The notes under the pieces are model-generated. The model saw only the letters and a list, made by a program, of their open reading frames with translations, was not told the origin of the DNA and did not search any database. DNA of 64,000 nt, taken from the NCBI RefSeq assembly GCF_001889545.1, contig NZ_CP018194.1, positions 310,001 through 374,000 of the forward strand. The letters run 5' to 3'. The DNA comes from Granulibacter bethesdensis. GTDB lineage: Bacteria; Pseudomonadota; Alphaproteobacteria; Acetobacterales; Acetobacteraceae. This document shows, piece by piece, positions 27,156-35,951 of this stretch (its first letter is position 1; each line of letters opens with the position of its first letter). The position numbers and the translations under genes are program-made.

Positions 27156-27704
27156 TCAGGCGGGCAACTCAAGATAGCGCGTGATCCGCATAAAGGCCTG
27201 TTGCGCATGACGGATGCACTGTTCCGCTTCCACAGCAGTATGATCCAGCATAGATCTGAAACGCAGCCATCCCACCGATACGCCATCGTGCCCCAGATGA
27301 AGATGCCGCAGACCATAAGTGTCATGCAGCCCATGCCTTTGAAGCTGTCTCGCAATATGGACAGCGCCAAGCTTTGATCCTTCTGCGACATACAGCCAGC
27401 CAAGAGCGGCGGATGTGTCTTTTGCACCGGTTGGAATGGCTGACTGCATGGATGGCAGTGTCAGCCCAAGGACAGCGGCATCGGCTTCAATGGCTGGCAG
27501 ACGGTTGCGCTCAGCAAGGTCAGGGATCAGTTGAAGCAGTACCTTCTTCTGATAAAGCGGAACGATATCCCTGTGAAAACAATACTGTGCTGTCAGAAAA
27601 TGCCTGTATCCATCAAGCGTAATCAGAAGTTTTCTGACAGCCTGGTCCAGCCTGTCATGATCGGAATATGTCTGTTGTTTCAGTGTGATTGATAAAGCTG
27701 TCAT
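27156..27704 (-). CDS. Heme oxygenase-like protein
   Basis: A 182-residue protein of the bacterial biliverdin-producing heme oxygenase family, which opens heme to release iron, CO and biliverdin. The candidate proximal heme ligand is H16 in TYSDHDRLDQAV. The distal helix contains the diagnostic LGWLYVAEGSKLGAVHIARQ (compare the LYVLEGS-LG pattern). It could supply iron from heme or make biliverdin for a bilin photoreceptor; no phytochrome or TonB receptor adjoins it. It is convergent with the di-heme cytochrome and divergent from a small secreted protein. Confidence 0.8.
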   Translation of the reverse strand: MTALSITLKQQTYSDHDRLDQAVRKLLITLDGYRHFLTAQYCFHRDIVPLYQKKVLLQLIPDLAERNRLPAIEADAAVLGLTLPSMQSAIPTGAKDTSAALGWLYVAEGSKLGAVHIARQLQRHGLHDTYGLRHLHLGHDGVSVGWLRFRSMLDHTAVEAEQCIRHAQQAFMRITRYLELPA

Positions 27705-27898
27705 GCATTACGAGAAACTGTAAGGAAATATTTTTATAGATAACGATCCACCAACAACATGGTTTCTGACAGCGTTGCCCTGCATGCCTGTTGCAATTCG
27801 TCACGTTTATGACGCCGATCTGTTACGCAATCGGGGTTTCCTTCGGCTGTTGCCGCCTGTCAGGTGGTGATGGCCAGAATTCAGGAGGATAATTCACA

Positions 27899-28210
27899 AT
27901 GCGCAGGATCATTCTAACAGGTGTGGGCTTGCTGGCTTTTGGTGTGGCTGGTGCTGTCTATGCTCAGGAAGCACCTCCGATTCCGGAGGGTCCAGGGCAT
28001 GGGGATACTGCCCCTATGCTGCCGCCGGATCACCATCATCCGTTCGGGCCGCCGCCTCCGCCGCCGCCGTCAAAGGCCGCATTTTTCAGGCTGCACCGTG
28101 GCGACCTGAGTGTCGTCGTCAAATGTGCGGAAGGAGAGAATACGAAAACATGTGTCGATGAGGCGAGCCGACTGATCGATCATTTCGCCTCGATCGCGAA
28201 TACGCACTGA
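27899..28210 (+). CDS. Small secreted Pro/His-rich hypothetical protein
   Basis: A 103-residue protein with a strong AGGAGG site before its ATG. Residues 1-22 form a classical signal peptide ending AVYAQ. The mature part begins with a low-complexity Pro/His/Gly segment (DHHHPFGPPPPPPPSK) and ends in a compact domain with two cysteines (VVVKCAEGE and TKTCVDEA), which may pair. The HHH cluster suggests possible metal binding, but this is only a guess. I do not recognise the family. Acetic acid bacteria carry several such small periplasmic proteins. Confidence 0.65.
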   Translation: MRRIILTGVGLLAFGVAGAVYAQEAPPIPEGPGHGDTAPMLPPDHHHPFGPPPPPPPSKAAFFRLHRGDLSVVVKCAEGENTKTCVDEASRLIDHFASIANTH

Positions 28211-28236
28211 GTTCATATGCACTGTTCATATGCACT
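28211..28236. repeat. Perfect tandem 13-bp duplication
   Basis: GTTCATATGCACT occurs twice back to back, starting directly after the stop codon of the small secreted protein. Confidence 0.9.
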
Positions 28237-28264
28237 GGCCGGCATCCGCCACGCGCCGCAGGTT

Positions 28265-28507
28265 TCAGGCGTGTGGCAGGGATGTCAGCAAGGTTTCAGC
28301 CAGATGGGACAGGGGGCCGTTTCTGGCCCCGTTCACGCGATCATTGCGCCGCAGCGTCAGCAGACGCTCGTGCAGGGTGTTACGTCCGTCATCAGCCAGA
28401 TGTCGGTCGAGCAGGATCACCAGTTCCCGCAGCATGTCCGTGGCCGCATTCAGCTCATTGCTCAGGGCCAGAATGCGTGCGTCAGGCGTCTGATGGCTGA
28501 ATGGCAT
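28265..28507 (-). CDS. Hypothetical small protein, leucine-rich helical
   Basis: An 80-residue frame with protein-like composition: a long predicted amphipathic helix (ARILALSNELNAATDMLREL then ILLDRHL) and HERLLTLRR. A GGGGGT element lies about five bases before the ATG. No family is recognised. An overlapping plus-strand frame (28217-28561) has weaker composition and no ribosome-binding site, so the minus-strand frame is preferred. It could still be non-coding. Confidence 0.45.
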   Translation of the reverse strand: MPFSHQTPDARILALSNELNAATDMLRELVILLDRHLADDGRNTLHERLLTLRRNDRVNGARNGPLSHLAETLLTSLPHA

Positions 28508-28581
28508 GGCACCCCCGGTATGATTGTCATGGTCTGTTCAGGAACAAGACTGTTTTCATAAACCTGAATGATCTTCGGGAG

Positions 28582-28608
28582 ATACGGAGAACTGTTCTCC
28601 GTATTTTT
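28582..28608 (+). terminator. Rho-independent terminator with no obvious upstream plus-strand gene
   Basis: ATACGGAGAA, CTG loop, TTCTCCGTAT, then TTTTT. The stem is perfect (10 bp). The nearest plus-strand gene ends 370 bases upstream, with a minus-strand frame between, so the transcript it ends may be a long 3' UTR or a small RNA. Confidence 0.8.
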
Positions 28609-28697
28609 CAACTTTCCGGTGTATGCTCTGAGAGCGGGTGCTGTGGGAAACATAGCTGACCATGGAGATGGTCGCTACTTCATGCGATAATGATGGC

Positions 28698-30770
28698 ATG
28701 TCCCATGTCGAGCAGCGTCCGTTCTCCCCTTTTCCCTCCCTTTACAGCCATGGTCTGGTAAGGGTGGCGGCATGTGTGCCATCTGTTCACATTGCCCATC
28801 CGGCCCGGAATGCGGACGAGATTGCTGCTCTGGCAGCACGGGCCAATGCGGAGGGGGTGGCGGTCGCGGTATTCCCTGAACTCTGCCTGAGCGGATATGC
28901 CATTGACGATCTGGTGCAGCAGGATGTGCTGCTGGATGCGGTGGATGCTGCAGTGGGGGCGTTGCTACGCCGCAGCGCGGGCTGGATGAGTGTGATCGTC
29001 ATCGGTGCTCCGGTACGGCAGGGCGGGTGTCTGTTCAATGCTGCCATCGTGCTGCATCGCGGGCGCGTGCTGGGTGTGGTGCCGAAATCCTACCTGCCGA
29101 ATTATCGGGAATTTTACGAGTGCCGTCATTTCACGCCCGGGCTTTCGGTGCAGGGGCAGAGCATCCGCATCGGTGATGAGGACGCACCTTTCGGCACAGA
29201 TCTTCTGTTTACCGCTGAGGATGTGGAGGGACTGACCCTGCATGTCGAGATCTGTGAAGACATGTGGATGCCGGTGTCTCCGGCCACTCTGGGGGCGTTG
29301 AACGGGGCGACGGTGCTGGCCAATCTTTCCGGCAGTCCGATCACCATCGGGCGTGCTGACAGCCGTGCATTGCTGAGCCGCTCTGCCTCCATGCGCTGTG
29401 TCGCAGCCACGATCTATGCGGCGGCGGGTTGGGGGGAGAGCACGACCGATCTCGCCTGGGACGGGCAGGCCACGATTTATGAAAACGGAACCCTGCTGGC
29501 TGAAACGCCCCGTTTCGCGCAGGAAGCCACGATGGCAGTGGCCGATATTGATCCGGGCCTGCTGATGCAGGAGCGGATGCGGGTGCATGGGTTCGAGGAA
29601 AACCGGCGGGAAATGGCGAGCGCAGACATCCGCCGGATCGGTTTCCGGCTGGACCCGCCATCCCGTGATCTGGGGCTGCGTCGCCGGGTAGAGCGTTTTC
29701 CCTTCGTGCCTGCCGATCCCGCCCGTCTGGCTCAGGATTGCTATGAGGCCTACAATATTCAGGTGCGTGGTCTGGCGCAGCGCCTGTCTGCCGCCAAAAT
29801 CGGCAAGCTGGTCATCGGGGTGTCGGGAGGGCTGGATTCAACCCATGCCCTGATCGTGGCAGCGCGGGCGATGGATGTGCTGGCACGGCCCCGTTCCGAC
29901 ATTCTGGCCTACACCATGCCCGGTTTTGCGACCGGGGATGAAACACGCAACAACGCGCTGGCGCTGATGCGGGTGCTCGGCGTGTCCGCGCATGAGCTGG
30001 ATATACGGCCGGCCGCGCGGCAGATGCTGGCCGATCTGGAGCACCCCTTTTCCGGAGGGGAACAGGTCTATGACATTACTTTCGAGAATGTGCAGGCCGG
30101 GCTGCGCACCGATTACCTGTTCCGGCTCGCCAATCAGCATAACGGGATTGTGCTCGGCACCGGTGACCTGTCGGAGCTGGCGCTGGGCTGGTGCACCTAT
30201 GGCGTCGGTGACCAGATGTCGCACTACAACGTCAATGCCGGAGTGCCCAAGACCCTGATCCAGCATCTGATCCGCTGGGCCGGAGCCAGCGGCGATTTCT
30301 CCGATGAGGCACGTGTGATTTTCGAGGCGATCCTGAACACCGAAATCTCGCCGGAGCTGATCCCGGTTGCGGAAGGGGAGAAGCCGCAGAGCACGGAAGG
30401 CACCATCGGCCCCTATGCGTTGCATGATTTTACCCTGTTCCATGTCCTGCGCTACGGGTTCCGTCCATCGAAGATTGCTTTTCTGGCCTGGCACGCCTGG
30501 CACGATGCCCAGCAGGGCGTATGGCCACCCAACTACCCGGCAGATCAGCGGCACGCCTACGGTCTGGCCGATATCAGGCACTGGATGCAGGTGTTCCTGA
30601 AGCGTTTCTTCGGCTTCAGCCAGTTCAAACGATCCGCGCTGCCGAATGGTCCGAAAGTCTCTGCCGGGGGAGCATTGTCCCCGCGCGGTGACTGGCGGGC
30701 GCCGTCCGATGGCAGCGCAGAGATATGGCTGCAAGAGCTGGCTGCTCATGTGCCGGATGATTTTTCCTGA
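28698..30770 (+). CDS. nadE: Glutamine-dependent NAD+ synthase
   Basis: Makes NAD+ from deamido-NAD+, ATP and glutamine-derived ammonia. The 690-residue two-domain form starts MSHVEQRPF at 28698; an in-frame ATG at 28662 is an alternative. The N-terminal nitrilase-type glutaminase has its triad in VFPELCLSGY (Glu), VVPKSYLPNYREFYE (Lys) and HVEICEDMW (Cys). The C-terminal synthetase has the PP-loop GVSGGLDSTHAL and the blocks LGTGDLSELALGW and YNVNAGVPKTL. The length matches the multi-domain NadE family. It follows the orphan terminator and stands alone transcriptionally. Confidence 0.95.
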   Translation: MSHVEQRPFSPFPSLYSHGLVRVAACVPSVHIAHPARNADEIAALAARANAEGVAVAVFPELCLSGYAIDDLVQQDVLLDAVDAAVGALLRRSAGWMSVIVIGAPVRQGGCLFNAAIVLHRGRVLGVVPKSYLPNYREFYECRHFTPGLSVQGQSIRIGDEDAPFGTDLLFTAEDVEGLTLHVEICEDMWMPVSPATLGALNGATVLANLSGSPITIGRADSRALLSRSASMRCVAATIYAAAGWGESTTDLAWDGQATIYENGTLLAETPRFAQEATMAVADIDPGLLMQERMRVHGFEENRREMASADIRRIGFRLDPPSRDLGLRRRVERFPFVPADPARLAQDCYEAYNIQVRGLAQRLSAAKIGKLVIGVSGGLDSTHALIVAARAMDVLARPRSDILAYTMPGFATGDETRNNALALMRVLGVSAHELDIRPAARQMLADLEHPFSGGEQVYDITFENVQAGLRTDYLFRLANQHNGIVLGTGDLSELALGWCTYGVGDQMSHYNVNAGVPKTLIQHLIRWAGASGDFSDEARVIFEAILNTEISPELIPVAEGEKPQSTEGTIGPYALHDFTLFHVLRYGFRPSKIAFLAWHAWHDAQQGVWPPNYPADQRHAYGLADIRHWMQVFLKRFFGFSQFKRSALPNGPKVSAGGALSPRGDWRAPSDGSAEIWLQELAAHVPDDFS

Positions 30771-30835
30771 CCAACTGCGCTCTGTCGGCACAGCTTCAGC
30801 TTGATTAGCGGCCCGTTTTCACGTCATCTGTCACG

Positions 30836-31237
30836 ATGCGATTCACCATCGACCGCCTTGATCACCTCGTTATGAATGTCCGTGATGTGGAAATATCCGC
30901 ATCCTGGTACCAGCGTGTGCTGGGGATGGAACGGGAAGAATTCGGGGCGGAGCGTCGTACCGCGCTGCGTTTTGGCGGCCAGAAAATCAATCTGCGCCCG
31001 TTCGATAACGAAACCCGCAGCTGGTCTACTGCTGCTCATCCGCAGATCGGCAGTGATGATCTGTGCTTCATCACGGCGGTCGGGCCGGATCAGGTGATCG
31101 AGCATCTGCACGATTGCGGCGTCACGGTCGAGGAAGGGCCGGTGCGCAAACATGGTGCGTTGGGTCAGATTCATTCCATCTACTGCCGGGACCCTGATGG
31201 TAATCTGGTGGAGATCGCCTCCTACCTCGCTGAATAA
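30836..31237 (+). CDS. VOC family (glyoxalase/bleomycin resistance fold) protein
   Basis: A 133-residue vicinal oxygen chelate protein made of paired beta-alpha-beta-beta-beta modules. It begins with RLDHLVMNVRDVEISASWYQ, where the His is the usual first metal ligand, and ends with the DPDGNLVEIASY motif, whose Glu is the usual last ligand. The remaining ligand candidates (for example H in KHGALGQIHSIY) fit a metal site. The substrate is unknown; homologues are annotated as glyoxalase-like or virulence-associated proteins. It lies 66 nt after nadE. Confidence 0.88.
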   Translation: MRFTIDRLDHLVMNVRDVEISASWYQRVLGMEREEFGAERRTALRFGGQKINLRPFDNETRSWSTAAHPQIGSDDLCFITAVGPDQVIEHLHDCGVTVEEGPVRKHGALGQIHSIYCRDPDGNLVEIASYLAE

Positions 31238-31300
31238 TCTGCCCTGCCTGTGCGTAGGCAGAGCTTGAAGCGCGGAGGCAGGCCCGGCAGATAGAGGGCC

Positions 31301-32356
31301 ATGAGTACAGCCCCTCTCGATATTGCCGATTTCACTTTCGATCTGCCGCCGGAGCGAATCGCGCATGAACCGGCGCGTCCGCGCGAATCCGCCCGTCTGC
31401 TGCATGTCCCGGCAGGGGAGGAGGGATTCCATGATCATCATATCCGCGATCTGCCCGATCTGCTGAGCCCGGGCGATGTGCTGGTGGCCAATGATACGCG
31501 GGTGATCCCGGCGCAACTCACGGCATGGCGCGGACAGGCGCGGATCGGCCTGACGCTTAATCGGCCTCTGCCGGATGGAAGCTGGCATGTGCTGGCCCGC
31601 AATGCGCGTCGCCTGCGGGCCGGCGACAGGCTGCGCTTTACCGAGGAGGATACGCAGCCCACCGGCATGCTGGCGGCCGAGGTGGTGGCGCGTGACGAAG
31701 ATGGGGGCGCCATCCTGCGTTTTGTCGCGGAGGATTTCGATGCGGCGCTGGCGCAGTACGGGGCGCTGGCCTTGCCGCCTTATATCGATCGTCCGCAAGG
31801 CCCAACCGATCAGGATGCGAGAGACTATCAGACTGTCTTTGCCCGTCATCGTGGTGCGGTGGCTGCGCCGACGGCGGGGCTGCATTTTACCCCGGCCTTG
31901 CTGGACAGGCTGGAGGCAAAGGGGATCGAGCGTGTCACGATCACCCTGCATGTCGGCGCCGGTACTTTTCTGCCGATGCGTGATGATACGATCGAGGCCC
32001 ATCGTCTGCATGCAGAGCGTGGTGTCATCACGCCGGAGGCTGCCTCACGGATCAATGCGGCCAAACGGATTGTCGCGGTTGGTACAACCAGCCTGCGCCT
32101 GCTGGAAAGTGCGGCCGATGCGACGGGTGGCGTACGTCCCTTTGATGCCGAGACTGATATTTTCATCAAGCCAGGTCACCGGTTCCGCACCGCCCATGCG
32201 TTGCTGACGAATTTTCATCTGCCGCGTTCGACCCTGTTCATGCTGGTCTGTGCCTTTGCCGGAACAGCGCGGATGCGGGCGGCCTATGCACATGCCATCG
32301 CTGAGGCTTACCGTTTCTACTCCTACGGTGATGCCTGTCTGATCGAGCGGGGCTGA
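31301..32356 (+). CDS. queA: S-adenosylmethionine:tRNA ribosyltransferase-isomerase
   Basis: Transfers and isomerises the ribosyl group of SAM onto preQ1 in tRNA, giving epoxyqueuosine. The protein is 351 residues, normal length. Family blocks are [20 protein letters not shown] at the N terminus, [45 protein letters not shown], and the C-terminal [19 protein letters not shown]. First gene of the queA-tgt-queF run, with tgt starting about 66 nt later. Confidence 0.97.
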   Translation: MSTAPLDIADFTFDLPPERIAHEPARPRESARLLHVPAGEEGFHDHHIRDLPDLLSPGDVLVANDTRVIPAQLTAWRGQARIGLTLNRPLPDGSWHVLARNARRLRAGDRLRFTEEDTQPTGMLAAEVVARDEDGGAILRFVAEDFDAALAQYGALALPPYIDRPQGPTDQDARDYQTVFARHRGAVAAPTAGLHFTPALLDRLEAKGIERVTITLHVGAGTFLPMRDDTIEAHRLHAERGVITPEAASRINAAKRIVAVGTTSLRLLESAADATGGVRPFDAETDIFIKPGHRFRTAHALLTNFHLPRSTLFMLVCAFAGTARMRAAYAHAIAEAYRFYSYGDACLIERG

Positions 32357-32422
32357 ACAAGCGCGGCTGATCCACATCGGCGGGACTTGCGCGACAGGCA
32401 TTAAGGCGGCACAGCGTTGCTC

Positions 32423-33550
32423 ATGTCCCTTACCCTGTCTCTTCAGGCCGAGGATGGCCGGGCGCGAGCCGCCACGCTGCATACCGCGCATGGTGACGTG
32501 CCGACCCCGACTTTCATGCCGGTCGGCACGGCGGCCACCGTCAAGGCCATGATGATGGATTCCGTCCGCGCCACCGGCGCCGGGATCGTGCTTGGCAATA
32601 CCTACCATCTGATGCTGCGCCCAGGAGCGGACCGGGTGGCGGCGCTGGGCGGCCTGCACCGTTTCATGGACTGGCCCGGTCCCATTCTGACCGATAGTGG
32701 CGGGTTTCAGGTCATGTCCCTGTCCTCCCTGCGCAAGCTGGACAAGGATGGCGTGACGTTCCAGTCCCATATTGATGGCTCCCGCCATCGTCTGACGCCG
32801 GAAAGCGCGATCGAAATCCAGCACAAGCTGGATGCGACGATCACCATGGCATTCGATGAATGCACCAAATTCCCCGCCACGCATGAGGAGGCGGCTGCTT
32901 CCATGGAGCTGTCGATGCGCTGGGCGGCGCGATGCCGGGATGCCTTCGTGCCGCGTGACGGGTACGGGTTGTTCGGGATCGTGCAGGGCAGCATCTATAA
33001 TGATCTGCGCACGCAATCCGTGACGGCGCTGGGCGATGATTTCCACGGCTATGCGGTGGGCGGTCTGGCGGTGGGAGAGGGGCAGGAGGCGATGTTCGCC
33101 ACGCTCGACCATACCTTGCCGCTGCTGCCGCGTGGAAAGCCGCGCTACCTGATGGGGGTTGGCACACCGGATGATATTCTGGGTGCGGTCATGCGGGGCG
33201 TGGATATGTTTGACTGCGTCATGCCCACACGCGCCGGACGGACTGCCCGCGCCTACACCTCGCAGGGGGTGATGAACATGCGCAATGCCCGTTATGCAGA
33301 TGATCCCCGCCCGATCGATCCGGCCTGCGATTGTCCTGCCTGCACACGCCACAGCCGGGCTTATCTGCATCATCTGTTCCGGGCCGGAGAGATGCTGGGA
33401 CCGATGCTGCTGACATGGCATAATCTGAATTACTATCAGTCTCTGATGCGTGGCCTGCGCAGCGCGATCATGGATGGACGGCTGGAGCAGCATGCCGTCA
33501 CGCTGCGCGCCGCCTGGGCGGCCGGAGATCGGGAGAAACAGGATGGCTGA
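32423..33550 (+). CDS. tgt: Queuine/preQ1 tRNA-guanine transglycosylase
   Basis: Exchanges guanine-34 in GUN anticodons for preQ1. From the ATG at 32423 (a TTG two codons upstream is open too) the product has 375 residues, the family size. The nucleophile region is [13 protein letters not shown], followed by the RDGSRH-like block ([12 protein letters not shown]), [11 protein letters not shown] and the second catalytic Asp in [12 protein letters not shown]. The zinc site [17 protein letters not shown] is near residues 303-319. The end overlaps queF by eight bases. Confidence 0.97.
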   Translation: MSLTLSLQAEDGRARAATLHTAHGDVPTPTFMPVGTAATVKAMMMDSVRATGAGIVLGNTYHLMLRPGADRVAALGGLHRFMDWPGPILTDSGGFQVMSLSSLRKLDKDGVTFQSHIDGSRHRLTPESAIEIQHKLDATITMAFDECTKFPATHEEAAASMELSMRWAARCRDAFVPRDGYGLFGIVQGSIYNDLRTQSVTALGDDFHGYAVGGLAVGEGQEAMFATLDHTLPLLPRGKPRYLMGVGTPDDILGAVMRGVDMFDCVMPTRAGRTARAYTSQGVMNMRNARYADDPRPIDPACDCPACTRHSRAYLHHLFRAGEMLGPMLLTWHNLNYYQSLMRGLRSAIMDGRLEQHAVTLRAAWAAGDREKQDG

Positions 33551-34004
33551 AAACTATGCAGGTCTGACCCAGCTCGGCCAGACCATTTCCCAGCCCGCCA
33601 GTCCGGATCAGGCAGTGCTGGAGAAAGTGCCCAATCCGACGCCGGGTAAAGCGTATATGATCCGCTTTACCGCACCGGAATTCACCTCTCTCTGTCCGCT
33701 GACCGGCCAGCCGGATTTCGCGCATATCGTGCTGGATTACGTGCCGCGTGACTGGATTGTCGAAAGCAAATCCCTGAAGCTGTTTCTGACCAGTTTCCGC
33801 AATGTCGGCAGTTTTCACGAAGCCTGTTCAATGAAAATCGCGGAGCGTGTGGTCAGCCTGCTTGATCCTGTCTGGCTGAGGATCGGTGCTTACTGGTATC
33901 CGCGCGGCGGTATCCCCATCGACGTGTTCTGGCAGACCGGCGCACCGCCGGATGGTGTATGGATTCCGGCGCAGGATGTGCCGGGTTATCGGGGAAGAGG
34001 TTAA
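33543..34004 (+). CDS. queF: NADPH-dependent 7-cyano-7-deazaguanine reductase
   Basis: Reduces preQ0 to preQ1, the only known biological nitrile reduction of its kind, feeding Tgt. It is the short unimodular form (153 residues) of the tunnelling-fold superfamily. Catalytic C51 and D58 lie in [13 protein letters not shown], and the QueF motif [14 protein letters not shown] is at about 74-87. The start overlaps the tgt 3' end, so it is translationally coupled. The upstream preQ0 genes (queC, queD, queE) are not in the window. Confidence 0.96.
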   Translation: MAENYAGLTQLGQTISQPASPDQAVLEKVPNPTPGKAYMIRFTAPEFTSLCPLTGQPDFAHIVLDYVPRDWIVESKSLKLFLTSFRNVGSFHEACSMKIAERVVSLLDPVWLRIGAYWYPRGGIPIDVFWQTGAPPDGVWIPAQDVPGYRGRG

Positions 34005-34009
34005 ATCAT

Positions 34010-34801
34010 ATGGCTCTGTGGGTCCGTTTTGCGCGGGATGGAGAAACCGGTTTCGGAACGTTGGCGGAAGGGGTGATCACGGCCCATACCGGCACGATGT
34101 TCGGCGAGAAGGCACCCTCTGGCGAAGTCGTTCCGCTGGAGGCGGTGCATCTGCTGGCACCGGTCACGCCGCGCAAATTCATCGGGCTGTGGAACAATTT
34201 TCATGAGCTGGCGGCCAAACTCGGCACGTCTGTTCCCGAACAGCCGCTCTGGTTCCTGAAATCTCCGGACAGCGTGGTCGGCCCGGATGCGGAGATCGTG
34301 CCGCCTGAATCCTATCAGGGGAAAGTGCTCTACGAAGGCGAGCTGGGCATCGTGATCGGACAGGACATCCATAACGCGGATGAGGCAGCCGCCGAGGCCG
34401 CGATTTTCGGCTATACGGCGGTGAATGATGTGACGGCGCTGGATATTCTCAATGCCGATCCGTCTTTCCCGCAATGGGCGCGGGCCAAAAGCTGTGACAC
34501 GTTCGGGCCGATCGGCCCTGCTATCGCTACCGGCCTGAACTGGCAGGAAGCCCGCATCCGCGTCGCCCTGAACGGGCGGGAGCGCCAGAACTACCCGGCC
34601 AGCGACATGATCCTGTCTCCGGCCCGGATCGTCAGCCTGCTGTCACAGGAAATGACGCTCTGTGCCGGGGATGTCATTGCCTGCGGCACCTCGGTGGGTG
34701 TGCTGCCGATGCGGCCTGGTATGGTGGTGGAGGTCACGATCGACGGGATCGGCACGCTGCGTAATACGGTCGCGCAAAAGGCCGATGCGGTCGCCGCCTG
34801 A
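34010..34801 (+). CDS. Fumarylacetoacetate hydrolase family protein
   Basis: A 263-residue enzyme of the FAH fold, which hydrolyses or decarboxylates 2-oxo- or diketo-acids with a divalent metal. The metal-binding Glu set is seen in YEGELGIVIGQ, and GYTAVNDVTALD and RAKSCDTFGPIGP are family blocks. The start MALWVRFARDG has GGGGAAGAGG before it. It begins five bases after queF and is followed by a thioesterase gene two bases after its stop, so it is probably in the same operon as the queuosine genes, although no metabolic link is known. The substrate is unknown. Confidence 0.9.
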   Translation: MALWVRFARDGETGFGTLAEGVITAHTGTMFGEKAPSGEVVPLEAVHLLAPVTPRKFIGLWNNFHELAAKLGTSVPEQPLWFLKSPDSVVGPDAEIVPPESYQGKVLYEGELGIVIGQDIHNADEAAAEAAIFGYTAVNDVTALDILNADPSFPQWARAKSCDTFGPIGPAIATGLNWQEARIRVALNGRERQNYPASDMILSPARIVSLLSQEMTLCAGDVIACGTSVGVLPMRPGMVVEVTIDGIGTLRNTVAQKADAVAA

Positions 34802-34803
34802 CA

Positions 34804-35283
34804 ATGACTCAACCGGATACTTCCCCTTCGGTCTGCTCTCCTGATGAGTTTCATGCATGGATCGAGGACGCAGTTCGCTTTGGGGATACGGATGCGCAGG
34901 GTCACGTCAACAACGTGACCTTCGCCCGTTACGCCGAGACCGGCTATGTGCCGTTCATGCGGGAGGCCGGGTTGCTGAGCGATCCCGGCCGCATGGCGGT
35001 TGCAGCCCGGATCGAGATCGATTTCCGCTCCGAGATTTTCTATCCGGCTGTGGTGCGGATCGGCACTGCGCTGGAACGGGTCGGGCGCAGCAGCATCACG
35101 CTGCGGCAGGGTCTGTTTGTCGAGACGCTCTGTGTGGCCACAGTGCGGCTGGTTCTGGTGCTGATCGACCGGAACACGCGCCGCCCGGTGGGGGTGGATA
35201 ACGCCCTCATCGCGCGGCTGAGGGCGTTATCCGAAGGTCTGTCCGATCAGCCGACGAGTTTGGCCGCCAGCCGGGCAACGTGA
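34804..35283 (+). CDS. Acyl-CoA thioesterase, 4-hydroxybenzoyl-CoA thioesterase type
   Basis: A 159-residue hot-dog fold protein. The family signature [20 protein letters not shown] holds the catalytic Asp and the helix-start His/Asn. The rest follows the single hot-dog layout, with the conserved [14 protein letters not shown] strand. It probably hydrolyses a short or aromatic acyl-CoA, but the substrate is not known. It is the last gene of the queA operon-like run. Its final 37 bases overlap the 3' end of convergent wrbA. Confidence 0.88.
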   Translation: MTQPDTSPSVCSPDEFHAWIEDAVRFGDTDAQGHVNNVTFARYAETGYVPFMREAGLLSDPGRMAVAARIEIDFRSEIFYPAVVRIGTALERVGRSSITLRQGLFVETLCVATVRLVLVLIDRNTRRPVGVDNALIARLRALSEGLSDQPTSLAASRAT

Positions 35284-35846
35284 TCGCCTAGGAAGCGCGC
35301 GCCATCCAGCTCATTGGTGCTCGGCTGACGTGACCCATCACCGCCGGTGAGGGTGGAGGCGCCATAAGGCGTGCCGCCGGAGACTTCATCCAGTTTGGTC
35401 TGCCCCTGAAAGGAATAGGGCAGGCCGGTAATTACCATGCCGTGATGAAGCAGATTGGTCAGCAGGGAGAACTGTGTGGTCTCCTGCCCGCCATGCTGGC
35501 TGGCGGTGGAAGTGAATGAAGCACCGAGCTTGCCGACCAGGGCGCCTTTGGCCCACAGACCGCCGGTCTGGTCCCAGAACTGAGCCATCTGGGAGGGCAG
35601 GCGACCAAACCTTGTGCCTGCACCGACGATGATGGCGTCATAATTCGGCAGTTCCTCCGTTTTGGCGAGCGGAGCAGCCTGATCGAGCTTGAAATGATTG
35701 GCGCGGGCGACCTCTTCCGGTACCAGCTCGGCAACACGGCGGATATCGACCTCGGCCCCGGCGGCGCGGGCCCCTTCAGCGACGGCTTCCGCCATGGTTT
35801 CGATATGTCCGTAGGTGGAGTAGTAGAGAACCAGAACTTTGGCCAT
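35247..35846 (-). CDS. wrbA: NAD(P)H:quinone oxidoreductase, WrbA type
   Basis: A 199-residue flavodoxin-like quinone reductase that performs two-electron reduction of quinones and so limits redox cycling. The FMN phosphate loop is [15 protein letters not shown], and the [13 protein letters not shown] and [18 protein letters not shown] blocks are diagnostic of WrbA. AGGAAAGGAA lies upstream of the ATG. It is convergent with the thioesterase, overlapping by 37 bases, and divergent from a LysR regulator gene, which may control it. Confidence 0.96.
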   Translation of the reverse strand: MAKVLVLYYSTYGHIETMAEAVAEGARAAGAEVDIRRVAELVPEEVARANHFKLDQAAPLAKTEELPNYDAIIVGAGTRFGRLPSQMAQFWDQTGGLWAKGALVGKLGASFTSTASQHGGQETTQFSLLTNLLHHGMVITGLPYSFQGQTKLDEVSGGTPYGASTLTGGDGSRQPSTNELDGARFLGDHVARLAAKLVG

Positions 35847-35858
35847 GCGTGCGTTCCT

Positions 35859-35888
35859 TTCCTATGAGATCGGCTTTCCGGTTATAAT
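35859..35888 (+). promoter_or_regulatory. Candidate promoter of the LysR gene
   Basis: A perfect TATAAT at 35883-35888 with a weak TTCCTA/TCCTAT -35 about 17-18 bases upstream, 64 nt before the LysR start, in the divergent wrbA-LysR intergenic region. Confidence 0.4.
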
Positions 35889-35951
35889 GATCGGGCAGGC
35901 CGGAGAGTTCAGAAAGAGAAACAATGGAAATGCATCTTTTCCGGATTTGTG

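Noticed and set aside
28217-28561. 114-residue plus-strand frame over the 80-residue minus-strand frame
   Set aside because: Gln/Gly/Val-rich with no ribosome-binding site; the minus-strand frame has better composition and a GGGGGT site.
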